Source of the DNA: Halomonas ventosae
GTDB lineage: Bacteria; Pseudomonadota; Gammaproteobacteria; Pseudomonadales; Halomonadaceae
Direction of reading: 5' to 3'
DNA length: 64,000 nt
Assembly (NCBI RefSeq): GCF_004363555.1
Contig: NZ_SNZJ01000001.1
Coordinates: 62,001-126,000, forward strand
Part shown: positions 54,425-63,570 of the stretch, piece by piece
Layout: the number at the start of each line of letters is the position of its first letter
How positions within the stretch are numbered: position 1 is the stretch's first letter
Notes under the pieces: model-generated
Told to the model about the DNA's origin: nothing
The model's database searches: none
What the model saw: the letters and a program-made list of their open reading frames with translations, nothing else
Position numbers and translations under genes: made by a program

Positions 54425-55612
54425 ATGCTGAATGGACCCTTTTCCCCTTGGCCCTGCTATTGCGAGGAGGAAGCCGAGGTAGTGCGTGCCGTGCTTCTTT
54501 CCAATCGGGTCAACTATTGGACCGGCGAGCAGGGACGTTGCTTCGAGTCGGAGTTCGCCGACTTCGTCGGTACTCGACATGCCGTGGCCGTGGCCAACGG
54601 CACCCTGGCCCTGGAACTGGCCCTGCGCGGGCTGGGGGTCGGTGGCCAACCGGGACGCCGCGACGAGGTGATCGTTGCCTCTCGCACTTTCCTGGCCTCG
54701 GCCTCGAGCATCGTCGCCGTGGGTGGCGTGCCGGTATTCGCCGATGTGGACCTGGACTCCCAGAACATTACCGCGGCCAACGTGGCGGCGGTCACCTCTC
54801 CCGATACCCGGGCCATCATCGCCGTGCACTTGGCCGGTTGGCCTTGCGAGATGGGTGAGTTAATGGCGCTGGCCGAGCGACTCGGGCTTTACCTGATAGA
54901 GGACTGCGCCCAGGCCCATGGTGCCACCTGGCAGGGCCACAGCGTGGGCAGCTTGGGCCATGTGGGCTGCTGGTCGTTCTGTCAGGACAAGATCATGAGT
55001 ACTGGTGGGGAAGGCGGCATGGTGACCACCCGTGATGACGAGCTCTGGCGACGTATGTGGGCCTACAAGGATCATGGCAAGAGCTTGGCTGCCGTCTATG
55101 AGCGTGAGCACCCTCCTGGGTTTCGCTGGTTGCACGAGAGCTTCGGCAGCAACTGGCGGCTGACCGAGATGCAGTCTGCCATCGGCCGTTTCCAGCTCGC
55201 TCGCCTGCCGGCTTGGAAGCAGGCGCGACGGGCCAATGCCGAGCGGATCTGGGCTGTGGCTCGGGCTTGTCCGGGGCTGCGGGCGCCCCAGCCGCCAACC
55301 CATCTCGAGCACGCCGCCTACAAGGCGTATGTCTTTGTGGAACCAGAGCGACTGCGCCCAGGGTGGGATCGAGACCGCATCCTTGCCGAGATCGCCTCGG
55401 CCGGGGTGCCATGTCTGTCGGGATCCTGCTCCGAGATTTACCGCGAGAAGGCCTTCGAGGGCAGGGGGTGGACTCCGGAACGGCGGCTGCCGGTGGCCAG
55501 GCGGTTAGGCGATACGGCGTTGATGTTCCTCTGCCATCCCACGCTCACCGAGGCCGAAGTGGAGCTGACTTGTCGGGTGCTGGGGGAGGTGATGCAGCGC
55601 GCGGCACGATGA
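54425..55612 (+). CDS. pglE: UDP-4-keto-6-deoxy-GlcNAc aminotransferase (PglE-like)
   Basis: A 395-residue DegT family enzyme. PLP lysine Lys189 in FCQDKIMSTGGEGGM, Asp in LIEDCAQAHGA, and the opening WPCYCEEEAEVVRAVLLSNR with VNYWTGEQG typical of PglE/WeeJ-like transaminases. It uses the product of the PglF-type dehydratase (30488-32485) to give UDP-2-acetamido-4-amino sugar for PglD. GGAGG six bases before the ATG fixes the start. GC-rich, ending the pgl trio. Confidence 0.87.
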   Translation: MLNGPFSPWPCYCEEEAEVVRAVLLSNRVNYWTGEQGRCFESEFADFVGTRHAVAVANGTLALELALRGLGVGGQPGRRDEVIVASRTFLASASSIVAVGGVPVFADVDLDSQNITAANVAAVTSPDTRAIIAVHLAGWPCEMGELMALAERLGLYLIEDCAQAHGATWQGHSVGSLGHVGCWSFCQDKIMSTGGEGGMVTTRDDELWRRMWAYKDHGKSLAAVYEREHPPGFRWLHESFGSNWRLTEMQSAIGRFQLARLPAWKQARRANAERIWAVARACPGLRAPQPPTHLEHAAYKAYVFVEPERLRPGWDRDRILAEIASAGVPCLSGSCSEIYREKAFEGRGWTPERRLPVARRLGDTALMFLCHPTLTEAEVELTCRVLGEVMQRAAR

Positions 55613-55887
55613 CTGAGACGAAGCGCTTGCAACTGAACACCGTTGTGGTCTTGGTAATGACTCTCGCTAGAGTATATGCCGAGGGAGTCGCTTGAGATGG
55701 CTCCTAGGGAGGGCATGGCCGAGGACGAGCCTGAATTCAATCAAGAGATCGACCCCAAACCTATGGGGTAGCGCATTCTTCCATTTATCCAGGTGACGAG
55801 TCCTTTTCCGGAAACTAACCCTGTTCAGAAGACAGGTTGATTGAACGGTCTGGCGATCTTGGTCGACTCCTGGTTCGAGGTTCGGTG

Positions 55888-56922
55888 ATGAAGACTTTTA
55901 TAGGGTGGGGCTATTGTTTGCTCAAGACCGATTGGTACGGCATATGGAGGCTAGCCAATGACGCTCAAGAAAATAGTGGTTTTACCAGGTTTGGGCTGAT
56001 TGCTGATCTGATGGTATCAACGCTTTATTACGAGGTGTCGCCTTCCGAATATTTTTATTTTCGGTTCCCAAGTATGGGCAAGAATGAAAGGGTCAGATGG
56101 GCTGGAACGACGGCTATGTGGAAGGCGCAAAGGAGTTTTATTCCAAAGGAAATTATTTCAACCTTTTCTTCAAAAGAAATATTTCGCGCAAGATTCGACC
56201 ATTTGATGGCAGAGCATGCGGGAATGATTTCATGGCCGCATATTCAAAATTCATTAGTGAAGCGGTTGTTGGACCAAGGTGTCAGTAGCTGGTTTTTTAA
56301 GCCTGAGGACGGTCAATGTGGTGCTGGAGGGTTTTCTCTGGAAGTTGGCGGTTTTAACGCCGAGGTGCTTCACGACGAGCTGGGGAAGAGGTTAAGAAAT
56401 GGTCGGAAATATATCGTGGAGAGGAAGCTCGTCAACCACGACGAATTGCGGATAGTGAATCCATCTTGTCTGAATACAGTCCGTGTTGTCACTTACACAG
56501 ATGGTGAAGATGTGGAATTGCTATTTTCCAGAATCAGGTTTGGAAATGGTGGGGATGTTGATAATCTTGGTGCCGGCGGTTTTGCGGCAGAAGTTGACTC
56601 AGTTACGGGAAAAGTTACTGGGGCGGCAGTCTGCACAAGATCCGGGCTGGCAGAGTACTACCAAACACACCCGATCTCGAAGATCAAGTTCGAAGGAATC
56701 GAAATACCCCATTGGGAAAAGGTGATTGAATTGGTGAAGAGTGCGGCCATGGTCGAAACCAAGGCAAGTATCGTGGGTTGGGATGTGGCTGTCACGGATT
56801 CGGGAGTCTATCTCCTGGAAGGTAATCACAACTGGTGCAAGCTGTTATGGCAACTTCCGGTGAGGGAGGGTTTGAAAGCCGAGCTGGAAAAATATATGCA
56901 AATGGTTGATCACGTCCGGTGA
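55888..56922 (+). CDS. Sugar-transfer-associated ATP-grasp protein
   Basis: A 344-residue protein like the ATP-grasp group found beside glycan genes (ATPgrasp_ST): WFFKPEDGQCGAGGF with the glycine-rich ATP loop, YIVERKLVNH, SLNTVRV-type CLNTVRVVTY, and the metal-binding VYLLEGNHNW. Members are proposed to ligate amino acids to sugars or to act as novel transferases, none clearly characterised. GTGATG start; ATG 55888 is taken. It is A+T-richer than pglE and lies ~275 bases downstream of it. With the TupA-like protein it makes two ATP-grasp enzymes in the cluster. Confidence 0.75.
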   Translation: MKTFIGWGYCLLKTDWYGIWRLANDAQENSGFTRFGLIADLMVSTLYYEVSPSEYFYFRFPSMGKNERVRWAGTTAMWKAQRSFIPKEIISTFSSKEIFRARFDHLMAEHAGMISWPHIQNSLVKRLLDQGVSSWFFKPEDGQCGAGGFSLEVGGFNAEVLHDELGKRLRNGRKYIVERKLVNHDELRIVNPSCLNTVRVVTYTDGEDVELLFSRIRFGNGGDVDNLGAGGFAAEVDSVTGKVTGAAVCTRSGLAEYYQTHPISKIKFEGIEIPHWEKVIELVKSAAMVETKASIVGWDVAVTDSGVYLLEGNHNWCKLLWQLPVREGLKAELEKYMQMVDHVR

Positions 56923-57257
56923 CACCGGCTTGTCTAACTTCGGATGGCGACCTCATGTGTCAAGCGAGACGCTATTCAAGGGTACGCTGGCCATCGTTCC
57001 ATTTATTGCGTACCCCAACATGAATTTTTAACAGCATGCGACTGACTGAAATCCCCTTGAATCAGTCCAGCTCACTAAGTGAAAAACTCTCCTCAATTCT
57101 TCGTCGAGAGATTTACGCAATCAGGGGGAACGTTACGGAGGTCCCACGCTGCCGGTGGACCTTTTAATGAGAGGAAGAAAGGTCGGGGATAACTCCGGAC
57201 GTTCCCTCGAGTTTCCGTTTTTGAGTTAAAAGCGATCTTTATAGTTAACGATGAAAA
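56923..57257. other. Intergenic region before the ligase-like gene
   Basis: About 335 bases without a recognisable gene. Composition is mixed, and no known repeat, IS end or terminator was seen. Confidence 0.45.
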
Positions 57258-58565
57258 ATGACAATGTCAAGATTTTTTGTGTTTTCCAATGGATGGCTTC
57301 TTTTTTCTTTTCTGGCATGGTTGATAGTTATCCCTTGGGGGTACGCTGTTATCCCCTTGATGGTGCTTGGCATGATTTTGCTACGCCTTCCTGTCATGCG
57401 CCATGTGGCTTCTCGTTTGGATTTACGAGACCTTAGTTTCTGTCTTGCATTTTTTTTGTATACGGCCATCTGGCTGATGGATGTCTGGCAGTCAGGTGAT
57501 TGGTTGGTTGCTGATGGGGTTGCCATGCCACTCTGGCCGGTACTGGCGACCATGGTTCTGATATGGCTTCGCCTGTTCCCCCCTTCCCCTAGGCTATGGT
57601 GGGCTGGTCTCTGTACGGGCTCGCTTTTGGCTGGAAGTATCGCACTGTTCGAATATCGGGTGCTGATGCTTGAAAGAGTTGGCAACGGCATGAATGCGAT
57701 TCCTTTCGGAAATATTGCTCTGTTACTTGGATGCTTGTCGTTGGTTGCATCCTTCTGGTGGCTGAAAAATGAGCGCGGGGCGCGCGGAAAAGTATGGTTT
57801 TCCCTCGCAGCTGCTGCTGGTGGTATGTTGGCGTCACTGTTGTCGGGTACGCGTGGTGGCTGGCTGGCAGCGCCTGTGTTGGCAATCCTCATCTGGATTG
57901 CCTGGCAAAGTATGCCGGATCACGAAGTTCATTATTGGCGACGTCGAAGCTGGCTTACGGTAACCTTGGTCATCATGATGCTTGTTGGCGTGTTTTTTTT
58001 AGGTGAACCTGCTTCTCGCTTGGCGGCTGCCATTAATCAGTTTCAGGGGTACTGGTTATCGGGTGACTGTGGTGGCTCCATAGGTCTTCGCCTGGAGATG
58101 TGGAAAGGAGGCGTGATACTTTTCAGTGAACGCCCGCTGACAGGCTGGGGCGAAGGAGGGCTTGAGGCCGCCCGTGATGCTCTTGTTGATCAGGGCTTGG
58201 TGTATCCCGGTATCAGCGTATTCACTCAGTTGCATAGCGACATGATTGATACCGCAGCACGACGCGGGTTGGTGGGGCTTGTATCGTTGCTGGGGCTATA
58301 TGGGGTGCCACTCACGCTGTTCTGGCGATGTCGGCGTGATCCAGACCCTCGTGTGCGCTTGCTGGCGATCGCCGGGGTGATGATTGTGACCTCGTTCATG
58401 ATCTTTGGGTTTTCGCAGTCCATGCTGCGGGATGTCCGTGGCCTCAGCGGCTACCTCGGTCTCTGCGTGGGATGTTGGGCGGTACTGAGATCCATTGAGT
58501 CATCGAATCGTTCTGCGTGCCCTCCGGGCGAGAGGTGCGTAAATGCAAGGGCTCCGGTCCGGTAG
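57258..58565 (+). CDS. O-antigen ligase family membrane protein (WaaL-like)
   Basis: A 435-residue protein with about ten membrane segments. GSIGLRLEMWKGGVILFSERPLTGWGEGG, then FTQLHSDMIDTAARRGLVGL holds the R-x3-W and QxHxD-type motif of the Wzy/WaaL superfamily. It resembles the protein at 20034 in layout. At the edge of the pgl genes it may be an oligosaccharyltransferase-like or ligase protein that moves the glycan to lipid A-core or a protein; which is not decidable from sequence. Alternative ATG at 57264 differs by two residues. Confidence 0.75.
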   Translation: MTMSRFFVFSNGWLLFSFLAWLIVIPWGYAVIPLMVLGMILLRLPVMRHVASRLDLRDLSFCLAFFLYTAIWLMDVWQSGDWLVADGVAMPLWPVLATMVLIWLRLFPPSPRLWWAGLCTGSLLAGSIALFEYRVLMLERVGNGMNAIPFGNIALLLGCLSLVASFWWLKNERGARGKVWFSLAAAAGGMLASLLSGTRGGWLAAPVLAILIWIAWQSMPDHEVHYWRRRSWLTVTLVIMMLVGVFFLGEPASRLAAAINQFQGYWLSGDCGGSIGLRLEMWKGGVILFSERPLTGWGEGGLEAARDALVDQGLVYPGISVFTQLHSDMIDTAARRGLVGLVSLLGLYGVPLTLFWRCRRDPDPRVRLLAIAGVMIVTSFMIFGFSQSMLRDVRGLSGYLGLCVGCWAVLRSIESSNRSACPPGERCVNARAPVR

Positions 58566-58642
58566 CGCATTCATTGCCCGCGATGAGATGATTCTTGGAT
58601 TTGCGTGTCTGTTGACCTGAACACGTTAGACGGAATGGCTTG

Positions 58643-59104
58643 ATGATCGATTCGATACAGCGCTTCTTCAACGACATGATGGCGGCAGGCGATCGCCCCA
58701 ATGAGCCGGTGATCTCGCTGGAACTGGCCACGGCGGCCCTGCTGTTCGAGGTGGCACGTGCCGACTACCACCTCGACGGCAGCGAAGTCGCGCTGCTACG
58801 CGACCTGCTGCAGCGGCGTTTCAAACTGGCAGAGGCAGAACTCGATGAACTGATGCGCCTGGCCCGGGAGGAGGCCGAGTCGGCGGTGGACCATTACCAG
58901 TTCGTGAGCCTGGTCAAGGAGCACTTCGATTACGACCAGCGCTGCGAGCTGGTGCGCATGATGTGGTCGCTGTCGCTGGCCGACGGCGAGCAGCACCACC
59001 TCGAGGAGCATCGTATCCGGCGCCTGGCCGAGCTGCTGCATGTCAGCCATTCGGATTTCATCCGTGCCAAGCTGCGGGTGCAGGAGGATGATCCGGGTAA
59101 CTGA
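58643..59104 (+). CDS. TerB-like (DjlA N-terminal fold) protein
   Basis: A 153-residue all-helical protein with the acidic TerB motifs: LLFEVARADYHLDGSEVALL and, in the second half, MMWSLSLADGEQHHLEEHRI. Members bind metal through the paired Asp/Glu and are linked loosely to membrane stress and tellurite resistance. It is a common conserved gene outside glycan clusters, marking return to core chromosome. ATG 58643 follows a TTG in the same frame. Confidence 0.85.
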   Translation: MIDSIQRFFNDMMAAGDRPNEPVISLELATAALLFEVARADYHLDGSEVALLRDLLQRRFKLAEAELDELMRLAREEAESAVDHYQFVSLVKEHFDYDQRCELVRMMWSLSLADGEQHHLEEHRIRRLAELLHVSHSDFIRAKLRVQEDDPGN

Positions 59105-59184
59105 CATCGAGCATCGGCTTTCCCTCTGCGCCGCTAAGGTGCATGCTCGGTCTCAGTCCCCCGACAGCAGACAAGGAGTCAGAA

Positions 59185-60426
59185 ATGGCGCGCGAGATCG
59201 TGGTGATGGGCGCCGGGATGGTCGGCGTGTCGGTCGCCTGGTACCTGGCCCGGCGGGGTCATGCGGTGACGCTGGTCGACCGGCGCGAGCCCGGCCGTGA
59301 GACCTCCTTCGGCAATGCCGGCATCATCCAGCGCGAGGCGGTGCAACCCTATCCCTTCCCGCGAGACCTCGCCACCATGCTCCGGGTATTGCCCAACCGC
59401 CAGGTGGATATCCGCTATCGTCCGGGCGGCATGGTGCAGGCCGCGGGGCCGCTGCTGCAGTATTGGCAGAACTCCGCCCCCAAGCGCTATGCGCGCATCG
59501 TCCCCGAATATGCCTCGCTGATCTGTCTCTCGCTGGAGGCGCATGCCCCGATGGTCGAGGCGGCCGAGGCCGACGCCCTGGTCCGTCGCGAGGGGTGGCT
59601 GGAGGTCTATCGCACCCGGGAAGCCATGGCAGCGCGCCTGCGGGATACCGAGGCTAACGCCGAGAGGTTCGGTGTCCGCTATCGGGCGCTAGAGGCGAAT
59701 GAACTGGCGACCCTGGAGCCCCGCCTGAGTGATGACCTGGCCGGGGCGATCCACTGGGAGCAACCCTGGACGGTGGCCGACCCCGGTGCCCTGGTGCAGG
59801 CCTATGCCAAAAGCTTCGAGGCGGAAGGCGGCCGTGTGTGGCAGGCGGACGTGACCGACGTCGCTCGCCATGGCAACGGTTGGCGGGTCGCCACCTCCGA
59901 GGGGGAACTGGACGCCGAACAGGTGGTGATGGCGATGGGCCCCTGGTCGCGGGAGTGGCTCTCGAACCTGGGGCTGGATATTCCGCTGTTCGTCAAGCGT
60001 GGCTATCACATGCATTACGGCACCACCGATTCGGCTCGACTCGGCCACTGGGTGATGGACGCCGAGGTCGGCTACCTGCTGGCCCCGATGCAGGCGGGAA
60101 TTCGCCTCACCACCGGCGCTGAGCTGGAGCGCCTCGAGGCGCCGCCGCACCTGGCGCAGTTGGCCGCCGCCGAGCGCGTGGCGAAGAAGCTGTTTCCGCT
60201 GGGTGAGCGGTTGGATGCCGAGCCCTGGAAAGGCGCGAGGCCGTGCACGCCGGACATGAAGCCGGTGATCGGCCCGGCGCCGGGGCAGGAGGGACTCTGG
60301 CTGGCGCTCGGCCATGGCCATCAGGGCTTTACCCTGGGCCCGGCGACCGGTCGCCTGCTGGCGCAGATGATGGACGGCGAGCGCCCGGAGATCGATATGG
60401 CGCCGTTCCGGGCCGATCGGTTCTGA
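59185..60426 (+). CDS. FAD-dependent D-amino-acid dehydrogenase (DadA-like)
   Basis: A 413-residue flavoprotein of the DAO family: FAD loop VVMGAGMVGVSVAWYLARRG, ETSFGNAGII, the GYHMHYG strand and C-terminal CTPDMKPVIGPAP with LALGHGHQGFTLGPATG. It oxidises D-amino acids to keto acids and passes electrons to the respiratory chain. AAGGAG seven bases before ATG 59185 sets the start. GC-rich core gene with no relation to the glycan cluster. A related glycine/sarcosine oxidase role cannot be excluded. Confidence 0.85.
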   Translation: MAREIVVMGAGMVGVSVAWYLARRGHAVTLVDRREPGRETSFGNAGIIQREAVQPYPFPRDLATMLRVLPNRQVDIRYRPGGMVQAAGPLLQYWQNSAPKRYARIVPEYASLICLSLEAHAPMVEAAEADALVRREGWLEVYRTREAMAARLRDTEANAERFGVRYRALEANELATLEPRLSDDLAGAIHWEQPWTVADPGALVQAYAKSFEAEGGRVWQADVTDVARHGNGWRVATSEGELDAEQVVMAMGPWSREWLSNLGLDIPLFVKRGYHMHYGTTDSARLGHWVMDAEVGYLLAPMQAGIRLTTGAELERLEAPPHLAQLAAAERVAKKLFPLGERLDAEPWKGARPCTPDMKPVIGPAPGQEGLWLALGHGHQGFTLGPATGRLLAQMMDGERPEIDMAPFRADRF

Positions 60427-60484
60427 GGCTGGCGTTTTGTAGACGCTTCGACTTGCACATCGATAAAGGCAGGCCATGGGATAA

Positions 60485-60552
60485 TGTGGGAGCCGTGCTT
60501 GCACGGCGATTTGTTACTCTCCGCTTTTCGCGGTGCAAGCACCGCTCCCACA
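60485..60552. repeat. REP-like inverted repeat
   Basis: An arm beginning TGTGGGAGCCGTGCTTGCAC at 60485 and ending CGGCGA at 60509, and its inverse at 60528-60552 (TCGCGGTGCAAGCACCGCTC then CCACA), match over 25 positions with two differences. It forms a large stem-loop after the dehydrogenase gene. A partial unit CTCCCACAA follows at 60569-60577. Same family as 24696-24827. Confidence 0.85.
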
Positions 60553-60625
60553 AGGGCTTCGCCCCTAGCTCCCACAAAGGTTTCGTCCCTTAATCTCGAT
60601 GGCGATTCGCATTCTTTTGGGCGGG

Positions 60626-61054
60626 TTATCGCTTGGCCTTGCGCTTCTGCTGGAGCAGGTGCATCAACAGCTTGATCACCAGGGTGAAGACGAACACCAG
60701 CCAGCCGGCGGTGGCCAGCACGTTGAACAGCAGCATCTTCTGCTCGCCATTCATCGGGGTGATGAGGTGGTCGATGACGATGGCCAGCAGGAAGGCCAGG
60801 GTCAGGGGCAGGGCGAGGATGTGCATCCACATCTCGGTGCGCCGCTTGCGGACATGGTAGCGGCCCAGCAGCACGCGGATGGGGCGGTGCACGAAGCTGA
60901 TCAGGATCAGGCTGCCGACCATCAGCAGGGCGGCGAGGCTGGGTTCGATGCTGCCCAGGTGCGCGGAGATGCTGACCGACCAGTAGAGCACCAGCCACAT
61001 GAAGCCGGCCAGGATGGCAACGATATCGGCGTAGTGTCTTACCTTGGGCATCAT
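60626..61054 (-). CDS. Small integral membrane protein of unknown function
   Basis: A 142-residue protein with four hydrophobic segments: VAILAGFMWLVLYWSV, LAALLMVGSLILISFV, MHILALPLTLAFLLAIVI and VLATAGWLVFVFTLVIKLLM, ending in a Lys/Arg-rich tail (QQKRKAKR) that should stay in the cytoplasm. No family was recognised. Two ATGs in tandem follow GAGGAC; the first is given. It lies on the same strand as the EamA transporter gene, 60 bases after it. Long overlapping frames here are not coding. Confidence 0.75.
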   Translation of the reverse strand: MMPKVRHYADIVAILAGFMWLVLYWSVSISAHLGSIEPSLAALLMVGSLILISFVHRPIRVLLGRYHVRKRRTEMWMHILALPLTLAFLLAIVIDHLITPMNGEQKMLLFNVLATAGWLVFVFTLVIKLLMHLLQQKRKAKR

Positions 61055-61113
61055 GTCCTCATGGGTGGCCGGGCGTCGTTGGCGACGCGAACGCTGGCGC
61101 CATGATACGGCAT

Positions 61114-62007
61114 TCAGCGTCGCTTGAAGAGTCGCCTTACCCAGTACCAGCGGTTGATCAGCAGGGCCGCGAAGATCAGCGAGCAACCCGTCAGTTGCAG
61201 CAGCGTCATGCTCTCGTCGAACCACCAGGCGGCCATCAGCGCGGTCCAGACCGCCTCGAGCATCAGGATGACCGCGGCATGGCTGGGGGTGGTCAGGCCC
61301 TGGGCGTGGACCTGGAGGAAGAAGCGCAGGGTGCTGGCGAAGAGGATGCTGGCGGCGACCCAGCCGAGGGTGGCGGCCGAGAGGCCTGACGGCCAGGGCT
61401 CGACGGGGAGCGAGGCGAGAGTGAGCACCAGGCCCACGACCCCCAACTGGATCGCCGTCAGCGGCAGGGCAGGCACCCGTCGCACCACCCGCGAGTTGGC
61501 ATTGATCAGCACCGAGAAGACCAGCGCCGAGCCGGCGATCAGCCACTGGCCGGGCTCGATCCGGAAACCGGCGTTCAGCGACAGCAGCATGAAGCCGATC
61601 AGCGCCACCGGCAGGGCGATCCAGGTGGTGCGCGGCGGCCGATCGCCAAACAGCAGGCGTGCCACCACCGGCACCAGCAGGATGCCCAGGCTGTTGATGA
61701 AGGCGCTCTCGCCGAGGTGGCGGGAGTGATGCAGGCCGAGCACCCACAGCGAGATGGCGGCGCTGAAGATCAGGCCCACGCCGGCGGCTCGCCGCCAGTC
61801 GGCAAGGGAGAGCCGGCGCAGGGCGTGGAGGGCGAAGAGCGCCAGGATGCCCCCGGCGATCAGGAAGCGCGTGCCGATGAACAGCAGTGGCGGCATGCCG
61901 GAGAGAGCCTCCTTGGAGAAGATCCAGCCGGCGGCGGCCAGCAGGGTGACCAGCAGCAGCAGGAAGTCGGCGCGCAGAGGCGAGCGTGTCGGGTCAATGG
62001 GCGGCAT
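61114..62007 (-). CDS. EamA/DMT-family transporter
   Basis: A 297-residue protein with ten hydrophobic segments arranged as two repeats of five, the drug/metabolite transporter layout. [24 protein letters not shown] in the first half and [26 protein letters not shown] in the second are the typical EamA segments with the E-P/E-A helix. It exports small metabolites or amino acids; substrate unknown. Divergent from pyrC. GC-rich core gene. Confidence 0.88.
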   Translation of the reverse strand: MPPIDPTRSPLRADFLLLLVTLLAAAGWIFSKEALSGMPPLLFIGTRFLIAGGILALFALHALRRLSLADWRRAAGVGLIFSAAISLWVLGLHHSRHLGESAFINSLGILLVPVVARLLFGDRPPRTTWIALPVALIGFMLLSLNAGFRIEPGQWLIAGSALVFSVLINANSRVVRRVPALPLTAIQLGVVGLVLTLASLPVEPWPSGLSAATLGWVAASILFASTLRFFLQVHAQGLTTPSHAAVILMLEAVWTALMAAWWFDESMTLLQLTGCSLIFAALLINRWYWVRRLFKRR

Positions 62008-62162
62008 CGGTCACCGAGGCGTGGAGAAATCGGCCGGATATGTTAGCAGACAAACGGCCTGGCGTGGGCTCGGGGTGGCGGCGGGGTTGCGATATACTGG
62101 TGGCACCCTTGGTCATGCCGACACCCACGCTTTCGATACAGACTTTCACAACAGGACCTGCC

Positions 62163-63206
62163 GTGAACTCGATTACCCTGACTCGCCCGGACGACTGGCA
62201 CCTGCACCTGCGCGACGGCGAGGCCATGGCAGCCGTGGTGGCCGCCAGTGCCCGCCAGATGGGCCGCGCCATCATCATGCCCAACCTCAAGCCGCCGGTG
62301 ACCACCACCGAGCAGGCGCTGGCCTATCGCGAGCGCATCCTCGCGGCGTTGCCCGCCGGGGCCGGTTTCGAGCCGCTGATGACCCTCTACCTGACCGACA
62401 ACACCCCGGCCGAGGAGATCGAGCGGGCCCATGCCAGCGGCCTGGTGCAGGCGGTGAAGCTCTATCCCGCCGGGGCGACCACCAACTCGGCCTCCGGCGT
62501 CACCGACCTGGCCCATTGCGACGCGGCCGTGGCCGCCATGGCGCGGCTGGGGATTCCGCTGCTGGTCCATGGCGAGGTCACCGACGCCGATATCGACATC
62601 TTCGATCGCGAGGCGGTGTTCATCGAACGGGTCATGAAGCCGCTGCTCGAGCGCCACCCGGACCTGAAGGTGGTCTTCGAGCACATCACCACGGCCGATG
62701 CCGCCGACTTCGTGGCCGCGGCGCCGGCTAATGTCGCGGCCACCATCACCGTCCACCACCTGCTGTTCAACCGCAACCACATGCTGGTGGGCGGCATCCG
62801 CCCCCACTACTATTGCCTGCCGATCCTCAAGCGCGAACGCCACCGCCAGGCGCTGCTGGCCGCCGCGACCTCGGGTAGCCCGAAGTTCTTCCTGGGCACC
62901 GACAGCGCGCCCCATGCCCGTGGTGACAAGGAGAGTGCCTGCGGCTGTGCGGGGGCCTATACCGCGCCGGCGGCCCTGGAGCTGTATGCCACCGCCTTCG
63001 AGCAGGCCGGGGCCCTGGAGCGTCTCGAGGGGTTCGCCAGCCACTTCGGCCCCGACTTCTACGGCCTGCCGCGCAACGCCGAGACCGTCACCCTGGTACG
63101 CGAGCCCTGGCAGTTGCCGGAGGCGCTGCCCTATGCCGAGGGCCAGACCATCGTGCCCCTGGCTGCCGGCGAGACGCTGGGGTGGAGGTTCCAGGAAACA
63201 ACCTGA
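62163..63206 (+). CDS. pyrC: Dihydroorotase
   Basis: A 347-residue class II dihydroorotase. Zn ligands sit in [10 protein letters not shown], the carboxylated Lys in VKLYPAG, His residues in LLVHGEV and VFEHITT, and the Asp in LGTDSAPH. It forms dihydroorotate in pyrimidine synthesis and is standard in gammaproteobacteria. GTG start at 62163, six bases after AGGA; an upstream extension in frame is unsupported. GC-rich housekeeping gene. Confidence 0.95.
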   Translation: MNSITLTRPDDWHLHLRDGEAMAAVVAASARQMGRAIIMPNLKPPVTTTEQALAYRERILAALPAGAGFEPLMTLYLTDNTPAEEIERAHASGLVQAVKLYPAGATTNSASGVTDLAHCDAAVAAMARLGIPLLVHGEVTDADIDIFDREAVFIERVMKPLLERHPDLKVVFEHITTADAADFVAAAPANVAATITVHHLLFNRNHMLVGGIRPHYYCLPILKRERHRQALLAAATSGSPKFFLGTDSAPHARGDKESACGCAGAYTAPAALELYATAFEQAGALERLEGFASHFGPDFYGLPRNAETVTLVREPWQLPEALPYAEGQTIVPLAAGETLGWRFQETT

Positions 63207-63222
63207 CCTCGTCAGGCATCGT

Positions 63223-63255
63223 ATTCGTTGCTATTGTTTGCTTAAAGCAACGAAT
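63223..63255. promoter_or_regulatory. Perfect inverted repeat before hipB, probable autorepression operator
   Basis: ATTCGTTGCT (63223-63232) and AGCAACGAAT (63246-63255) are exact inverse complements separated by 13 bases, ending 12 bases before the antitoxin start. HTH antitoxins of HipB type repress their own operon through such palindromes, so this is a likely operator overlapping the promoter. Confidence 0.7.
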
Positions 63256-63267
63256 GCGGTGCAAAGC

Positions 63268-63570
63268 ATGTCCCTCCATGAGCAACTCAAGACTCGGCGT
63301 CGTGCGCTCTCCCTGACACAGCAACAGCTGGCCACGCGGGTCGGGATGACCCGCCAGCAGTACCAGCGGCTGGAAGCGGGGGGCAATCCGCGGCTGGAGA
63401 CTCTCAACCAGGCCGCTGATGGTCTGAACGCCCGCCTGATGTTGATCCCCATCGAGAAGTGGCATGCGGTATTGTCGCTGCTCGATGAAGGGCAGTCGTC
63501 TCGTCCCCCGCTGGATGTAGACCCCTGGCAAGGACTCCTCGACGATGAGGAGGATGACCATGGTCAATGA
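63268..63570 (+). CDS. HipB-like XRE-family antitoxin
   Basis: A 100-residue helix-turn-helix protein: LTQQQLATRVGMTRQQYQRLEAG at residues ~16-38 is the HTH, followed by NPRLETLNQAADGLNARLML. The acidic C-terminal tail (DDEEDD) is typical of the toxin-binding end. It overlaps the hipA-like gene by 11 bases and lies after a perfect inverted repeat. It would neutralise the kinase toxin and repress the operon. Confidence 0.85.
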   Translation: MSLHEQLKTRRRALSLTQQQLATRVGMTRQQYQRLEAGGNPRLETLNQAADGLNARLMLIPIEKWHAVLSLLDEGQSSRPPLDVDPWQGLLDDEEDDHGQ

